A DNA stretch of 62,309 bases, from contig JAGTQG010000004.1 in NCBI GenBank assembly GCA_018396875.1, positions 1 to 62,309 of the forward strand, read 5' to 3'. The notes under the pieces were generated by a model, which was not told the DNA's origin, searched no databases, and saw only the letters and a program-made list of their open reading frames with translations. The stretch is from Candidatus Bathyarchaeota archaeon (GTDB taxonomy: Archaea > Thermoproteota > Bathyarchaeia > Bathyarchaeales > Bathycorpusculaceae). The position numbers and the translations under genes were made by a program. This document shows, piece by piece, positions 7,771-15,623 of this stretch. How positions within the stretch are numbered: position 1 is the first letter of the stretch; every line of letters begins with the position of its first letter.

Positions 7771-8802
7771 TTAGGAAAGCTTTCTGCCCAACGGCTTTAA
7801 TAAACGCTGCATTCCGCCGACTACAAAGGCTAAAGAACGTGCAATATCAATGAATGGATAAAACAGTATACGCCAGTACATACCATCTCCTAGGCGAATG
7901 GTTTTGTAAGCGTATAATGCCATAAGCCCCGCAAGAGGGAGAAACAGAAGCGCAGATAAGGCTGCTAGAAACTCGGTGGACCACGTCAAAACTGTGTATA
8001 CAGCTAGCGAGAGCATCACAAAAAACCAGATGGAGAAAGCAGCTACGCTGAACAAAATCCACTTGGATAATATGCTGTTGAATCCTTTAATTTTTGGCAC
8101 TAACCCGCCGCCTTGCCCGTAGCGGAACGCTTGCTTGAGAAGCTCAGATAAGCTTGAGCGATGCTTGTGTTTAACTGTGATTTCAGGAGTTAACAGTATT
8201 TTGTATCCTTTCTCGCAAACTCTTTCAGCAAACTCTAGCTCGTCAAAGCCATACTCAAACCTTTCATCAAAAAACCCTGTTTTTTCCACGGCTTCCCTCT
8301 TCACGGCAAAGTTACATCCAACGGGGTAGTAAACCGGGGAACCTATCCTATCCAATAATGTTTTCTTCTTGAATATGCGCATTACAGGGATTATGCTTTC
8401 ATCAGCATACCGCGCCAAAAACTCGTCGTTATACCTTAAAATTTGTCCACCTACGCATCCGACTTCGGGGTTTTGGAGGTTTTCAACTATTTTTTTGATC
8501 CAATCCTTTGGAACAACACAGTCATGATCCGTAAAGGCTATGATTTCCCCCGTGCTAATTTTTATGCCAGTGTTTCTCGCAGCATTAACCCCTGGTTTTT
8601 TCTCTACCACAAGCTTCACTGGATATTTGGAGACTATATCCCGTGTGCCGTCGGTTGAACATCCATCAACAACTATTATTTCAAGCTTATCTTTGTCATA
8701 GTCAACTTTCATGAGGGAGTCCAAAAGATCCTTTATTTTCGCAGCTCCATTTTTAACTGGGATCACTACCGAAACTTTTGGATAAGCTTGACCCAGTTTC
8801 AA
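7771..8802 (-). CDS. GT2 family glycosyltransferase with C-terminal membrane helices
   Basis: 343 residues. The N-terminal GT-A fold shows VSVVIPVKNGA, IIVVDGCSTDGT and the DxD-like metal site TDHDCVV, with a later GFDELEFAERV acceptor-side motif. Residues about 240-310 contain two or three hydrophobic segments that would hold the enzyme at the membrane facing the cytoplasm. It transfers a sugar from a nucleotide or dolichol-phosphate donor; donor and acceptor are unknown. The TTG start at 8802 has AAGGA 7 bases upstream. It probably acts with the adjacent sugar epimerase. Confidence 0.9.
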   Translation of the reverse strand: MKLGQAYPKVSVVIPVKNGAAKIKDLLDSLMKVDYDKDKLEIIVVDGCSTDGTRDIVSKYPVKLVVEKKPGVNAARNTGIKISTGEIIAFTDHDCVVPKDWIKKIVENLQNPEVGCVGGQILRYNDEFLARYADESIIPVMRIFKKKTLLDRIGSPVYYPVGCNFAVKREAVEKTGFFDERFEYGFDELEFAERVCEKGYKILLTPEITVKHKHRSSLSELLKQAFRYGQGGGLVPKIKGFNSILSKWILFSVAAFSIWFFVMLSLAVYTVLTWSTEFLAALSALLFLPLAGLMALYAYKTIRLGDGMYWRILFYPFIDIARSLAFVVGGMQRLLKPLGRKLS

Positions 8803-8820
8803 GCATCATTCCTTCAGGGT

Positions 8821-9789
8821 TTATTTGCCCTTCAGGATTTCCTCCACAGCCCTCTCCACTGCTTGTCGACTGTTAAGTTTGGGCTTCCAACCCAGCCTTT
8901 TGATTTTATTAATGCTTAAGAGCATAAATTTTACGTCTCCCTTCCACCCTCTTCCGCCGTCAACACCGCCCGTAAACACGTATTCAACGTTTTTCAAGCC
9001 CATTTTTCTGCAAACTATGTCTGCTATTTCTTTAACGGTCACCTGATCTTCCGAACCAACATTAAAAATTTCTGCTTTTTCACGTGTAAAGTTCACGCCG
9101 AACAAAATTGCGTCCACACAGTCTTCGACATGAAGGTAAGATTTCTTTTGTGTTCCATCTCCAAGGATTTCAAGTTTTTTTGGGTTATCTCTCAATTTTT
9201 TAACGAAGTCACAGATTACTCCATGCTGCGCCCTAGACCCAACTATGTTAGCAAGTCGATATATGACTGCTTTAAAGCCGTAGTTGTGAGCATAGCTTAT
9301 TATTAGGGCTTCTGAAGCCAGTTTAGAGGCGCCGTAAACTGAAATAGGTTTTAAAGGGGCGTAATCCTCGGGTGTTGGAATTTGTTGAGCGTCTCCATAA
9401 ACTGTTGATGTAGAAGTGAAAATTAAGGTTCTGACGCTGTCGGTTTTGCGAACAGCCTCCAGCAAGTTGAAAGTTGTAAGCACGTTCTGTTCAAAATGAA
9501 GTTTAGGGTTTTCAGAGCTTATCTTAACTTCTGGGTTTGCTGCAAGGTGAAAAACGGTTTCACATCCTTCCAAGGACTCTAAAATTTTTTCTGGAAACAA
9601 AAGGTCGCCTAAAACAAACTTGAAATTAGGCGCATCCAACCACTTTTCAATGTTCTCCAGCTTTCCCGCGCTTAAGTTGTCAAAAACAACCACGTCTACA
9701 TGCTCTACGCATAACTTATCGGTTAAGTGGCTTCCTATAAACCCCGCCCCGCCCGTTATGAAGACCTTTCCAAGGTCTGAGTATGGCAT
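8821..9789 (-). CDS. NAD-dependent nucleotide-sugar epimerase/dehydratase (GalE-like)
   Basis: Extended short-chain dehydrogenase of about 322 residues. VFITGGAGFIGSHL is the NAD-binding glycine motif, with STSTVYG and YGASK supplying the Ser/Thr-Tyr-Lys catalytic set. It most resembles UDP-glucose 4-epimerases, but dehydratases and decarboxylases share these motifs and the substrate is not readable. I prefer the ATG at 9789 because AAGGGA lies 6 bases before it; the ATG at 9795 directly abuts that site. The glycosyltransferase follows 18 bases downstream, so both likely serve a common surface glycan. Confidence 0.9.
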   Translation of the reverse strand: MPYSDLGKVFITGGAGFIGSHLTDKLCVEHVDVVVFDNLSAGKLENIEKWLDAPNFKFVLGDLLFPEKILESLEGCETVFHLAANPEVKISSENPKLHFEQNVLTTFNLLEAVRKTDSVRTLIFTSTSTVYGDAQQIPTPEDYAPLKPISVYGASKLASEALIISYAHNYGFKAVIYRLANIVGSRAQHGVICDFVKKLRDNPKKLEILGDGTQKKSYLHVEDCVDAILFGVNFTREKAEIFNVGSEDQVTVKEIADIVCRKMGLKNVEYVFTGGVDGGRGWKGDVKFMLLSINKIKRLGWKPKLNSRQAVERAVEEILKGK

Positions 9790-9834
9790 GCCCATTCCCT
9801 TATGGGATAATTTTCTAACTAGTGTCGCCTTGAT

Positions 9835-10851
9835 TTATGTGTGTTTTGCTAGAGCAAGCCATAAATGGTCGCTCTCTGGACGGGGAAGCACTTCCACAGC
9901 ACCTTTTTTCCTAACCAAAAGGCGCTGGCTTTTAACGGCTAGGAATTCCCCAATCACTGAAGCTCCAATTCCGTTTTTATCCAACTCCTTGACAATCTTT
10001 TCCGTACATTCTGGTCTTGACGCTATAAGCAAAGCCCCAGAACTTATTAGTTGCATGGGATCTATCTCAAAAAAGCTGCAGATTTCAATAGTTTCTTTTG
10101 CAACCGGAATTTTTTCCTCGAAAATTTTAACGCCTAAGTTTGATGCATCAGCCATCTCGTGAACCCCTCCGAAGATGCCGCCCTCAGTTGGATCATGCAT
10201 GGCGTCAACACCGCCGGTTTTGTAGGCTAGAATAGCCTCTTTTACGATACTTATTTTCTCAAAAAACCTTTGCGCCGACCTCAAAAGTCCCTCGTTGAAA
10301 CCGTTTTTAAGGAGCAAGCTGTAACGTTCCGTGGCAAGGATGGCAGTGCCTTCAACTCCAGCGCTTTTTGTCAATATCAACCTATCGCCAGGTTTAGCGC
10401 CTCCGGCAGTTACATAATTCCCTTTGCGGGTTATGCCCATGGCGCAGCCAATGACTATTGGATTGACAAGATTTGGGGTAACTTCGCAGTGACCGCCTAT
10501 AATGGCTATTCCAAGACTTTTGGAAGCTCTGTTCATTTGCGAGCATATGGTTTCAACGATTTGTTCATCAGCGTTTTCTGGCAGGAGAATGCAGGAAGAG
10601 AAAAATGCTGGCTCAACTCCAAAGGTTGCCACGTCGTTGGCATTGACGTTGACGGCAAGCCACCCTATCCGCTCAACGGCCCCTGTTATTGGGTCCATGG
10701 AAACTATCAATGAGTTCCCGTCAATATCTATCACTGCGCCATCAAAGCCAGCAGAAGGGCCCAATGCAACCTCTTTTCGCTTTGCCCCCAAATTTTTGAA
10801 AACTATCCTCTCTAATATCTCAACGGGAACTTTTCCTGGAGGCAATTTCAA
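9835..10851 (-). CDS. AIR-synthase-related protein (PurM/HypE/SelD superfamily)
   Basis: 338 residues with both halves of the PurM fold: an N-terminal ATP-binding domain (VNVNANDVATFGVEP, IIGGHCEVTP) and a C-terminal domain with DPTEGGIFGGVHEMA. The superfamily uses ATP to activate amides, carboxamides or selenide, but the substrate of this archaeal branch is unknown to me. It lacks the PRIC C-terminus seen in true HypE, which is encoded separately at 29.7 kb, so it is not a second HypE. The TTG start has GAGGGA 7 bases upstream. It is 12 bases downstream of the ECF S-component gene and probably co-transcribed with it. Confidence 0.85.
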   Translation of the reverse strand: MKLPPGKVPVEILERIVFKNLGAKRKEVALGPSAGFDGAVIDIDGNSLIVSMDPITGAVERIGWLAVNVNANDVATFGVEPAFFSSCILLPENADEQIVETICSQMNRASKSLGIAIIGGHCEVTPNLVNPIVIGCAMGITRKGNYVTAGGAKPGDRLILTKSAGVEGTAILATERYSLLLKNGFNEGLLRSAQRFFEKISIVKEAILAYKTGGVDAMHDPTEGGIFGGVHEMADASNLGVKIFEEKIPVAKETIEICSFFEIDPMQLISSGALLIASRPECTEKIVKELDKNGIGASVIGEFLAVKSQRLLVRKKGAVEVLPRPESDHLWLALAKHT

Positions 10852-10863
10852 CTTTGGTTCCCT

Positions 10864-11604
10864 CTAGCTTTTAAGTTGTGGCAAGGTGCGCTTAACAACT
10901 TTTACTATGGGTGTTGCTACGGTAAGTCCAATAACCATTTGCCCAATGTTTATGGGAACCTCAGCGAAGGCGAAGACTCCTAGGAAAAACTGTTCATAAA
11001 GAAAGTAGCCAAAAACCATCAACAATCCTCCAAAAATGCATGAAATAATAGCGAAACCGTATTCTGGTTCAGAAAACACTGCCAGAAACGTAACCATCAA
11101 AACTGTGAATGCGCCCACTCCAAACCAGAACTCTGCAGGGATAAAGAGATTTAACGTTGGATTTTCGGTGGAAAAAATGCCAGAGTAAAGTTCGACAAAA
11201 CCGCTGTAGTACAGAAAGCCTACAAGGCTTACAAGCGCACCGACGAGGAGACCCATTTCGATGGTAAAGATTTTCAATTCACGCCTTGTATATGCCTCGA
11301 CGAAAGCTCGCCCCCTTTCATTTAAGAAACCGACAGCAAACCCTTCAAGGGCTTTAATAACGAGCGTCGCTGGAGCATAGTAATAGTAACCGAGGAAGAT
11401 GTCGGCGAGCATAGAGCCCACACCACCAGCAAAAGCGCCTACAAAGGGACCGAAAAGGATTGCTGCCGCATAAACCATTGTTTCGCCAACATTAAAGTAG
11501 CCTCTCGTGCTCGGTACGTAAACCGTAAAACTAATAGTGGCTATACAGACAAGAGCTGTAAAAACGGCGATGACGCTGAACTGCCTCGTAGGATTTCTTC
11601 TCAC
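10864..11604 (-). CDS. ECF-type vitamin transporter S component
   Basis: A 246-residue membrane protein with about six hydrophobic segments. The N-terminal part (FTALVCIATISF, then GYFNVGETMVYAAAILFGPFVGAFAGGVGSM split over helices 2-3) matches the substrate-binding S components of energy-coupling-factor transporters, with the usual polar GE and small-residue helix packing. Such proteins capture a vitamin or cofactor precursor and dock on a shared EcfAAT module, which is not in the window. The GTG start has AAGGAG 9 bases upstream. Substrate is unknown; pairing with an AIR-synthase-like gene hints at a purine- or thiamine-related compound, which is weak inference. I saw no riboswitch upstream. 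Confidence 0.8.
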   Translation of the reverse strand: MRRNPTRQFSVIAVFTALVCIATISFTVYVPSTRGYFNVGETMVYAAAILFGPFVGAFAGGVGSMLADIFLGYYYYAPATLVIKALEGFAVGFLNERGRAFVEAYTRRELKIFTIEMGLLVGALVSLVGFLYYSGFVELYSGIFSTENPTLNLFIPAEFWFGVGAFTVLMVTFLAVFSEPEYGFAIISCIFGGLLMVFGYFLYEQFFLGVFAFAEVPINIGQMVIGLTVATPIVKVVKRTLPQLKS

Positions 11605-11686
11605 ATTCCAGCTCTCCTTGAGGTGTGATAATTATAGTATGGTTGCAGCTTAACTATTTTAGTTTACCATTAAATCGCCCAAAAAC

Positions 11687-13096
11687 TTATAGCAGAACTT
11701 TTAGGTCGTCAAAGGCTTTGAGGACTTTTTTTCCACGCTTCGTGATTTTGAAAAACTTTCGCCCATCCTTCTCGTAGCTTGCAACGAGCCCCCTGCTTGA
11801 AAGCTCGTTTAAATGCTGATAAACAGCTGCCCTCGTCATAACTTTTCCAAGCTCCTTCCACAGTTCATAGCCGTATGCATCCTTTTTGCTCAAAATCCTC
11901 AATATTTTTTCCTTAGTGCTCAGCTCCAAACCAACAACCGCCGTTTTCCTTTTTTTAATCAAGACTTGTAAAACGTCAGTTGCCTTAAGCCCGCTTCCGG
12001 TTATTAAACATACAATATTGTCCGATTTGTCGATGAGCCCTTGATTTGCAAGTTTCTTTACAGCAGCATACGTGGCGGCGCTTGCAGGCTCAGCGAAAAT
12101 TCCTTCAAACTTCGCCATTTCCCTTTCAGCTGAAAAAATTTCCTCGTCAGAAACTGCTACAGCTAAACCTTTGGACTCTTTGATGGCTTTTAGGGCTAAA
12201 ACCCCGTATGCTGGGTCTTTAACTAAAATTGCAAGGGCATGGGTTGAAGGTTTTGTTTTTAGGATTGGCTTGCTTGTCTTCCATAGGTAGGCGTTAACTA
12301 TAGGTGAGCATCCTTCAGCTTGCACGCCCACCATTTTTGGCAGAGTGCCTACTTTGCCAGCCTTTTCAAGCTCCTTGAAACCTTTCCACACAGCGTAAAT
12401 TGTTCCGCCACTACCCATAGAAACTATGAACCAGTCTGGAACACCCATTTGCTCGAAAACTTCGTAGGCGATGGTTTTAAGTGCCTCCAAAGCCAGAGGG
12501 TTCAGTTCAAAAGAACCTTGATACCAACTCGTTTCTTTCGCAATTTCTCCAGCCCTTTTTAAAGATTCGTCGACTAGCTCGCCATACTCCTCTATCACAG
12601 CATCGTAAATGAGCATTTGGGCAAGCTTTCCAACATCCACGTTTTTAGGAACCACGACGTGACAGGCAAGTCCAAACTTTGCACAGTAAGCAGCTAATGA
12701 AGCGCCAAGGTTCCCGTTTGTGGCACAAACAATAGACTTGTATCCTAAGTCTAAGGCGTTGGAAGTAAGAAGCGTTGCACACCTATCCATAAAAGAGTTT
12801 GTAGGGTTTCTGGTTTCATCCTTAAAGTAGAAGTTGGTGAACCCCACGTTCTTGGATATTCTATGAGCCTTATGAAGTGGTGTGCCCCCCTCCCCCATGG
12901 AAACAATATTCTTAACTTCTGGCAAAAATTGCCTGTAGCGCCAAAAAGAAAAACGCTCCGTAAATTTTGCAGCCTTAAACCTTTCATAATCATAGTTGTA
13001 TTCCAATGTGCCCCCACAATTACCGCAGAGAATCCGCGGTGGGAAAGCATCAAACTTTGAACCGCAAGCCACACATTCAAGAAACGCCATTTCCAC
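11687..13096 (-). CDS. Threonine-synthase-like PLP-fold protein lacking the PLP lysine, fused to a C-terminal winged helix
   Basis: 469 residues. Residues 6-30 hold a zinc-ribbon-like CVACGSK...CGNCGG. Residues about 60-385 are a fold-type II PLP enzyme of the threonine synthase family: KDETRNPTNSF, TNGNLGASLAAY, SMGSGGTIYAVWKG and ITGSGLKATD. The family Schiff-base lysine belongs in the SFKDR position, but here the codon at 12788-12790 is ATG, giving NPTNSFMDR (residue 103). Residues about 392-469 form a PadR/ArsR-like winged helix (DAYGYELWKELG, AAVYQHLNELSSRGLV, FFKITKRGKKVL). Loss of the lysine plus a DNA-binding-like domain suggests a sensor or regulator derived from threonine synthase. 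Alternatives are an enzyme with changed chemistry or a local sequence error. The start may also be ATG 13090. Confidence 0.85.
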   Translation of the reverse strand: MEMAFLECVACGSKFDAFPPRILCGNCGGTLEYNYDYERFKAAKFTERFSFWRYRQFLPEVKNIVSMGEGGTPLHKAHRISKNVGFTNFYFKDETRNPTNSFMDRCATLLTSNALDLGYKSIVCATNGNLGASLAAYCAKFGLACHVVVPKNVDVGKLAQMLIYDAVIEEYGELVDESLKRAGEIAKETSWYQGSFELNPLALEALKTIAYEVFEQMGVPDWFIVSMGSGGTIYAVWKGFKELEKAGKVGTLPKMVGVQAEGCSPIVNAYLWKTSKPILKTKPSTHALAILVKDPAYGVLALKAIKESKGLAVAVSDEEIFSAEREMAKFEGIFAEPASAATYAAVKKLANQGLIDKSDNIVCLITGSGLKATDVLQVLIKKRKTAVVGLELSTKEKILRILSKKDAYGYELWKELGKVMTRAAVYQHLNELSSRGLVASYEKDGRKFFKITKRGKKVLKAFDDLKVLL

Positions 13097-13101
13097 CTAA
13101 C

Positions 13102-14157
13102 TTAGCGATTGTTAAATGAGTTATAAAGAATTTGTTTCGCCCTAAGCTTAAATTCCATAATAGTTGCGCGGATATCATTCCTAATAAAACCTAGCTTAAA
13201 AAGCTCAGAGTCCTTAACCTTTCTGGACGACTGTATAACAGCTCTTTTCTTTAAAATTTCCCTAAAATTCAAAAGCGGATGAAAAAGACCATTGAAAGTT
13301 TCTTTAGCCTCTAAAAAGTGCCCAACCGCCGCAAACCCGGCACACGCCGAGACCGTTAGAAGGTAGTATATGATGAATCTCCATAACAGGTTTTTAAACT
13401 CGTAGTTCTTAACCATTGTGTAAACTCTGTTTTTAATAGAATGCCGAAGCTTTCGTGGATTCAAAGCCTTTATAGGATCTCCATTGTGGAAGACTATAGC
13501 TGAGGGAACTAATACGATTTTGTATCCGAGTAATCTTACTCTAAAGGAGAAGTCCGTGTCATCGTCGTAGATGAAGTATTCTGGATCGAAACCACCTGCC
13601 TCATCAAAGACTCCCATTCGCACTAAACACCCAGCGGAGGATGCGGCAAAAAGCTCCATCACTTCTTGAAAAGCTTCTGCTTTCAAACCTCTTGTGGAAT
13701 ACCATGTCCCTAAAAAGTCTATGGCTAGTCCAGCGTTATCCATGAGTTTTTCATTAAACGTCACCAACAGTTTTGCTTGAGCGACGCCTATCTTTTCGTC
13801 ATTCTCCATAACTTTCACAAGTTCAGTCAACCAGTTCTCGGTTACATAGGCGTCATTGTCAACAAAAGCTATGTACTTGCTTTCAGGGTTTAAAACATGT
13901 TTTCCAACGTTGTGAGATGCTGAAGGTCCAATGTCATAGTCGTAATGGACAACCTTTACGTTTGGAAAATGTTGTTTAATCCAAGATTCTAAGTTATCAG
14001 TCAAACAATCTATGACTATCACTTCAAAGTTGGGGTAGTTTGTTCGCACTAAATGGGTCAGACATTTTTCAAGTTGACTTGTCCCCTTAAAGTTGATTAC
14101 AACCACTGAAACCATAGGCCACTTTTTTTGTGACAAGAAACCACCACGAACATGCAA
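13102..14157 (-). CDS. GT2 family glycosyltransferase (rhamnosyltransferase-like)
   Basis: About 351 residues from a TTG; the family-typical N-terminus MVSVVVINFKGT begins at the ATG at 14115, which is a credible alternative start. GT-A motifs: FEVIVIDCLTDN, YIAFVDNDAYVTENW (DxD) and EYFIYDDDTDFSFRVRLLGY. A hydrophobic segment near residue 265 suggests membrane association. It belongs to the WbbL-like group that adds sugars to surface polysaccharide or glycoprotein precursors. It follows the RGP-like gene by one base, so the two are co-transcribed. Confidence 0.88.
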   Translation of the reverse strand: MHVRGGFLSQKKWPMVSVVVINFKGTSQLEKCLTHLVRTNYPNFEVIVIDCLTDNLESWIKQHFPNVKVVHYDYDIGPSASHNVGKHVLNPESKYIAFVDNDAYVTENWLTELVKVMENDEKIGVAQAKLLVTFNEKLMDNAGLAIDFLGTWYSTRGLKAEAFQEVMELFAASSAGCLVRMGVFDEAGGFDPEYFIYDDDTDFSFRVRLLGYKIVLVPSAIVFHNGDPIKALNPRKLRHSIKNRVYTMVKNYEFKNLLWRFIIYYLLTVSACAGFAAVGHFLEAKETFNGLFHPLLNFREILKKRAVIQSSRKVKDSELFKLGFIRNDIRATIMEFKLRAKQILYNSFNNR

Positions 14158-14158
14158 A

Positions 14159-15271
14159 TTACGATATTTTGTCCGTTACTTCAATCCACCTTTGCATGTT
14201 TTCTATCTGAACTCTCCAAAATTCTACGTGTTCCGGACGTTTAGCCAAAATGTTCAGATTTTTGTTGAGGTGGTTGGCTAATTCAAGATAACAGTCTGTA
14301 TAGTTTTTCGCTGAAAAATCTGCCGCTTCGCAAATCTTCCATAGGTACTCATTAATCTCCAGCCCGTTTACCTCTTTGAGCAAATCCTTAAAAATGCTTC
14401 TACTTCGCTTGACATGCTTTCCGGATGGTTTGCCTAAACAGAGTTTATCACCTATATGGTCGGCGATTTTTTTGAGGAAAATTCCTGACCAGATGTCGTC
14501 AAATCGATCAATGCCGTTGAAGTTCATGTAAAGCTGGTAAAAGGCTGGCACAATTTTTGGCAGAAAAGAGGTGTTCATACTGCAAACCCCGAAATAGGTT
14601 CCTTTTCCCAATATCACCTTGTTTCGTTTGTGTCCGAAACTTTCTATTGGACACTTGCCGTCTAACCCACCATAATAAAGAATTGTTAACGCATCCAAAT
14701 CGGGGTGACCGCCCCACAGCCCCATGTTCAGAACACATTTTCCACCCTCATTCACCCACTTATAATTCTCGCTTCTGCATGTTGGATCGTATGGATGTCC
14801 TCTCGGAAAAATTGTTTGGTTAACGTTTAAGTTAAGATTTTCAATGGTGTTATACCATTTTCCAGAAGCGCTTACGGTTACACCGTCTTCGTTAAAAAGG
14901 TTGTCAACGTGAGCCTCTAGAAAGCCTTTCGATAGCTCAACGTCATCGTCTAATTCCAGTATGACATCTGCTCCATCCTCGTAAGCCTTCAAAAAGCCAA
15001 AGGAAACTTCCGCATGGCATCTTTCAGGAATAAGCTTGAGATAATTCTGGTAGGATTGTCCAAACCTATCCTTGAACCACGTCGCTCTTTCCTTCGGCCC
15101 ATAATATTCATGGGGTAAATCTGATAAAAGTTTCTCATTTATTTTGCGAATACTTTCATCCCCCTCATCTATAACTATGACTTTGACTTCATCGGAATAG
15201 GATGAGCACCCAGCAAGTGCACAAAGATTTTCAAGAGGATTTATAGACGCTGTAACCACGTAAACTTGCAT
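14159..15271 (-). CDS. Reversibly glycosylated polypeptide (RGP, GT75)-like protein
   Basis: 370 residues resembling plant and archaeal RGP/UDP-arabinopyranose mutase proteins. Key matches are ELDDDVELSKGF (DDD metal site), FPRGHPYDPTCRSE, LNMGLWGGHPDLDALT and DDIWSGIFLKK, all in the family order. Plant members interconvert UDP-arabinopyranose and UDP-arabinofuranose and glycosylate themselves on an arginine; whether this protein does so is not known. It is soluble, with no signal peptide. The gene sits among GT2 genes, which suggests it provides or transfers a furanose-type sugar for a surface glycan. ATG start at 15271. Confidence 0.85.
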   Translation of the reverse strand: MQVYVVTASINPLENLCALAGCSSYSDEVKVIVIDEGDESIRKINEKLLSDLPHEYYGPKERATWFKDRFGQSYQNYLKLIPERCHAEVSFGFLKAYEDGADVILELDDDVELSKGFLEAHVDNLFNEDGVTVSASGKWYNTIENLNLNVNQTIFPRGHPYDPTCRSENYKWVNEGGKCVLNMGLWGGHPDLDALTILYYGGLDGKCPIESFGHKRNKVILGKGTYFGVCSMNTSFLPKIVPAFYQLYMNFNGIDRFDDIWSGIFLKKIADHIGDKLCLGKPSGKHVKRSRSIFKDLLKEVNGLEINEYLWKICEAADFSAKNYTDCYLELANHLNKNLNILAKRPEHVEFWRVQIENMQRWIEVTDKIS

Positions 15272-15355
15272 TTAAATCACTCTAAAGCTCTGGTTCATTG
15301 CAGATCCCTCTATAAGCTTTTTTGGAAAACGAGGAGAAGTTCCAATGACTCTAAG

Positions 15356-15613
15356 TTAGGATTCTATGTCTGGCAAAAGTGCTAGAATCGCCGCAACCTC
15401 TCTAAGAGTTGAAAAGCTAGTGAGTTCACTTTCGTGAGGTGTTTTAACGTCTAAGTTATGAAGATAAATGAGATCGTAGTCTATAATGATTTTTGGTCCA
15501 GGATCTTCTGGTCTTTTCAACTCAATTATGGACGGCAGAAGTGTAAGGATGATGAAAAATAATACGCCAAAGAACGCCAATATCATAGAGATCAGATTCG
15601 GATTCGGAATCAT
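15356..15613 (-). CDS. Small single-pass membrane protein downstream of a glycosyltransferase
   Basis: About 85 residues if begun at the ATG at 15613, 10 bases after the glycosyltransferase stop. The same frame stays open upstream to 15706, overlapping that gene. One hydrophobic segment (LISMILAFFGVLFFIILTLL) is followed by a soluble tail with KIIIDYDLIYLHNLDVKT. I do not recognise it. Ribosome binding is weak (ACGGTAAGA). It may be a separate accessory protein, or the out-of-frame tail of the glycosyltransferase if that gene is frameshifted. Confidence 0.5.
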   Translation of the reverse strand: MIPNPNLISMILAFFGVLFFIILTLLPSIIELKRPEDPGPKIIIDYDLIYLHNLDVKTPHESELTSFSTLREVAAILALLPDIES

Positions 15614-15623
15614 TCTTACCGTT

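Noticed and set aside
9835-10851. Second HypE or SelD
   Set aside because: It lacks the C-terminal PRIC of HypE and the N-terminal Cys/Sec-Lys active site of SelD.
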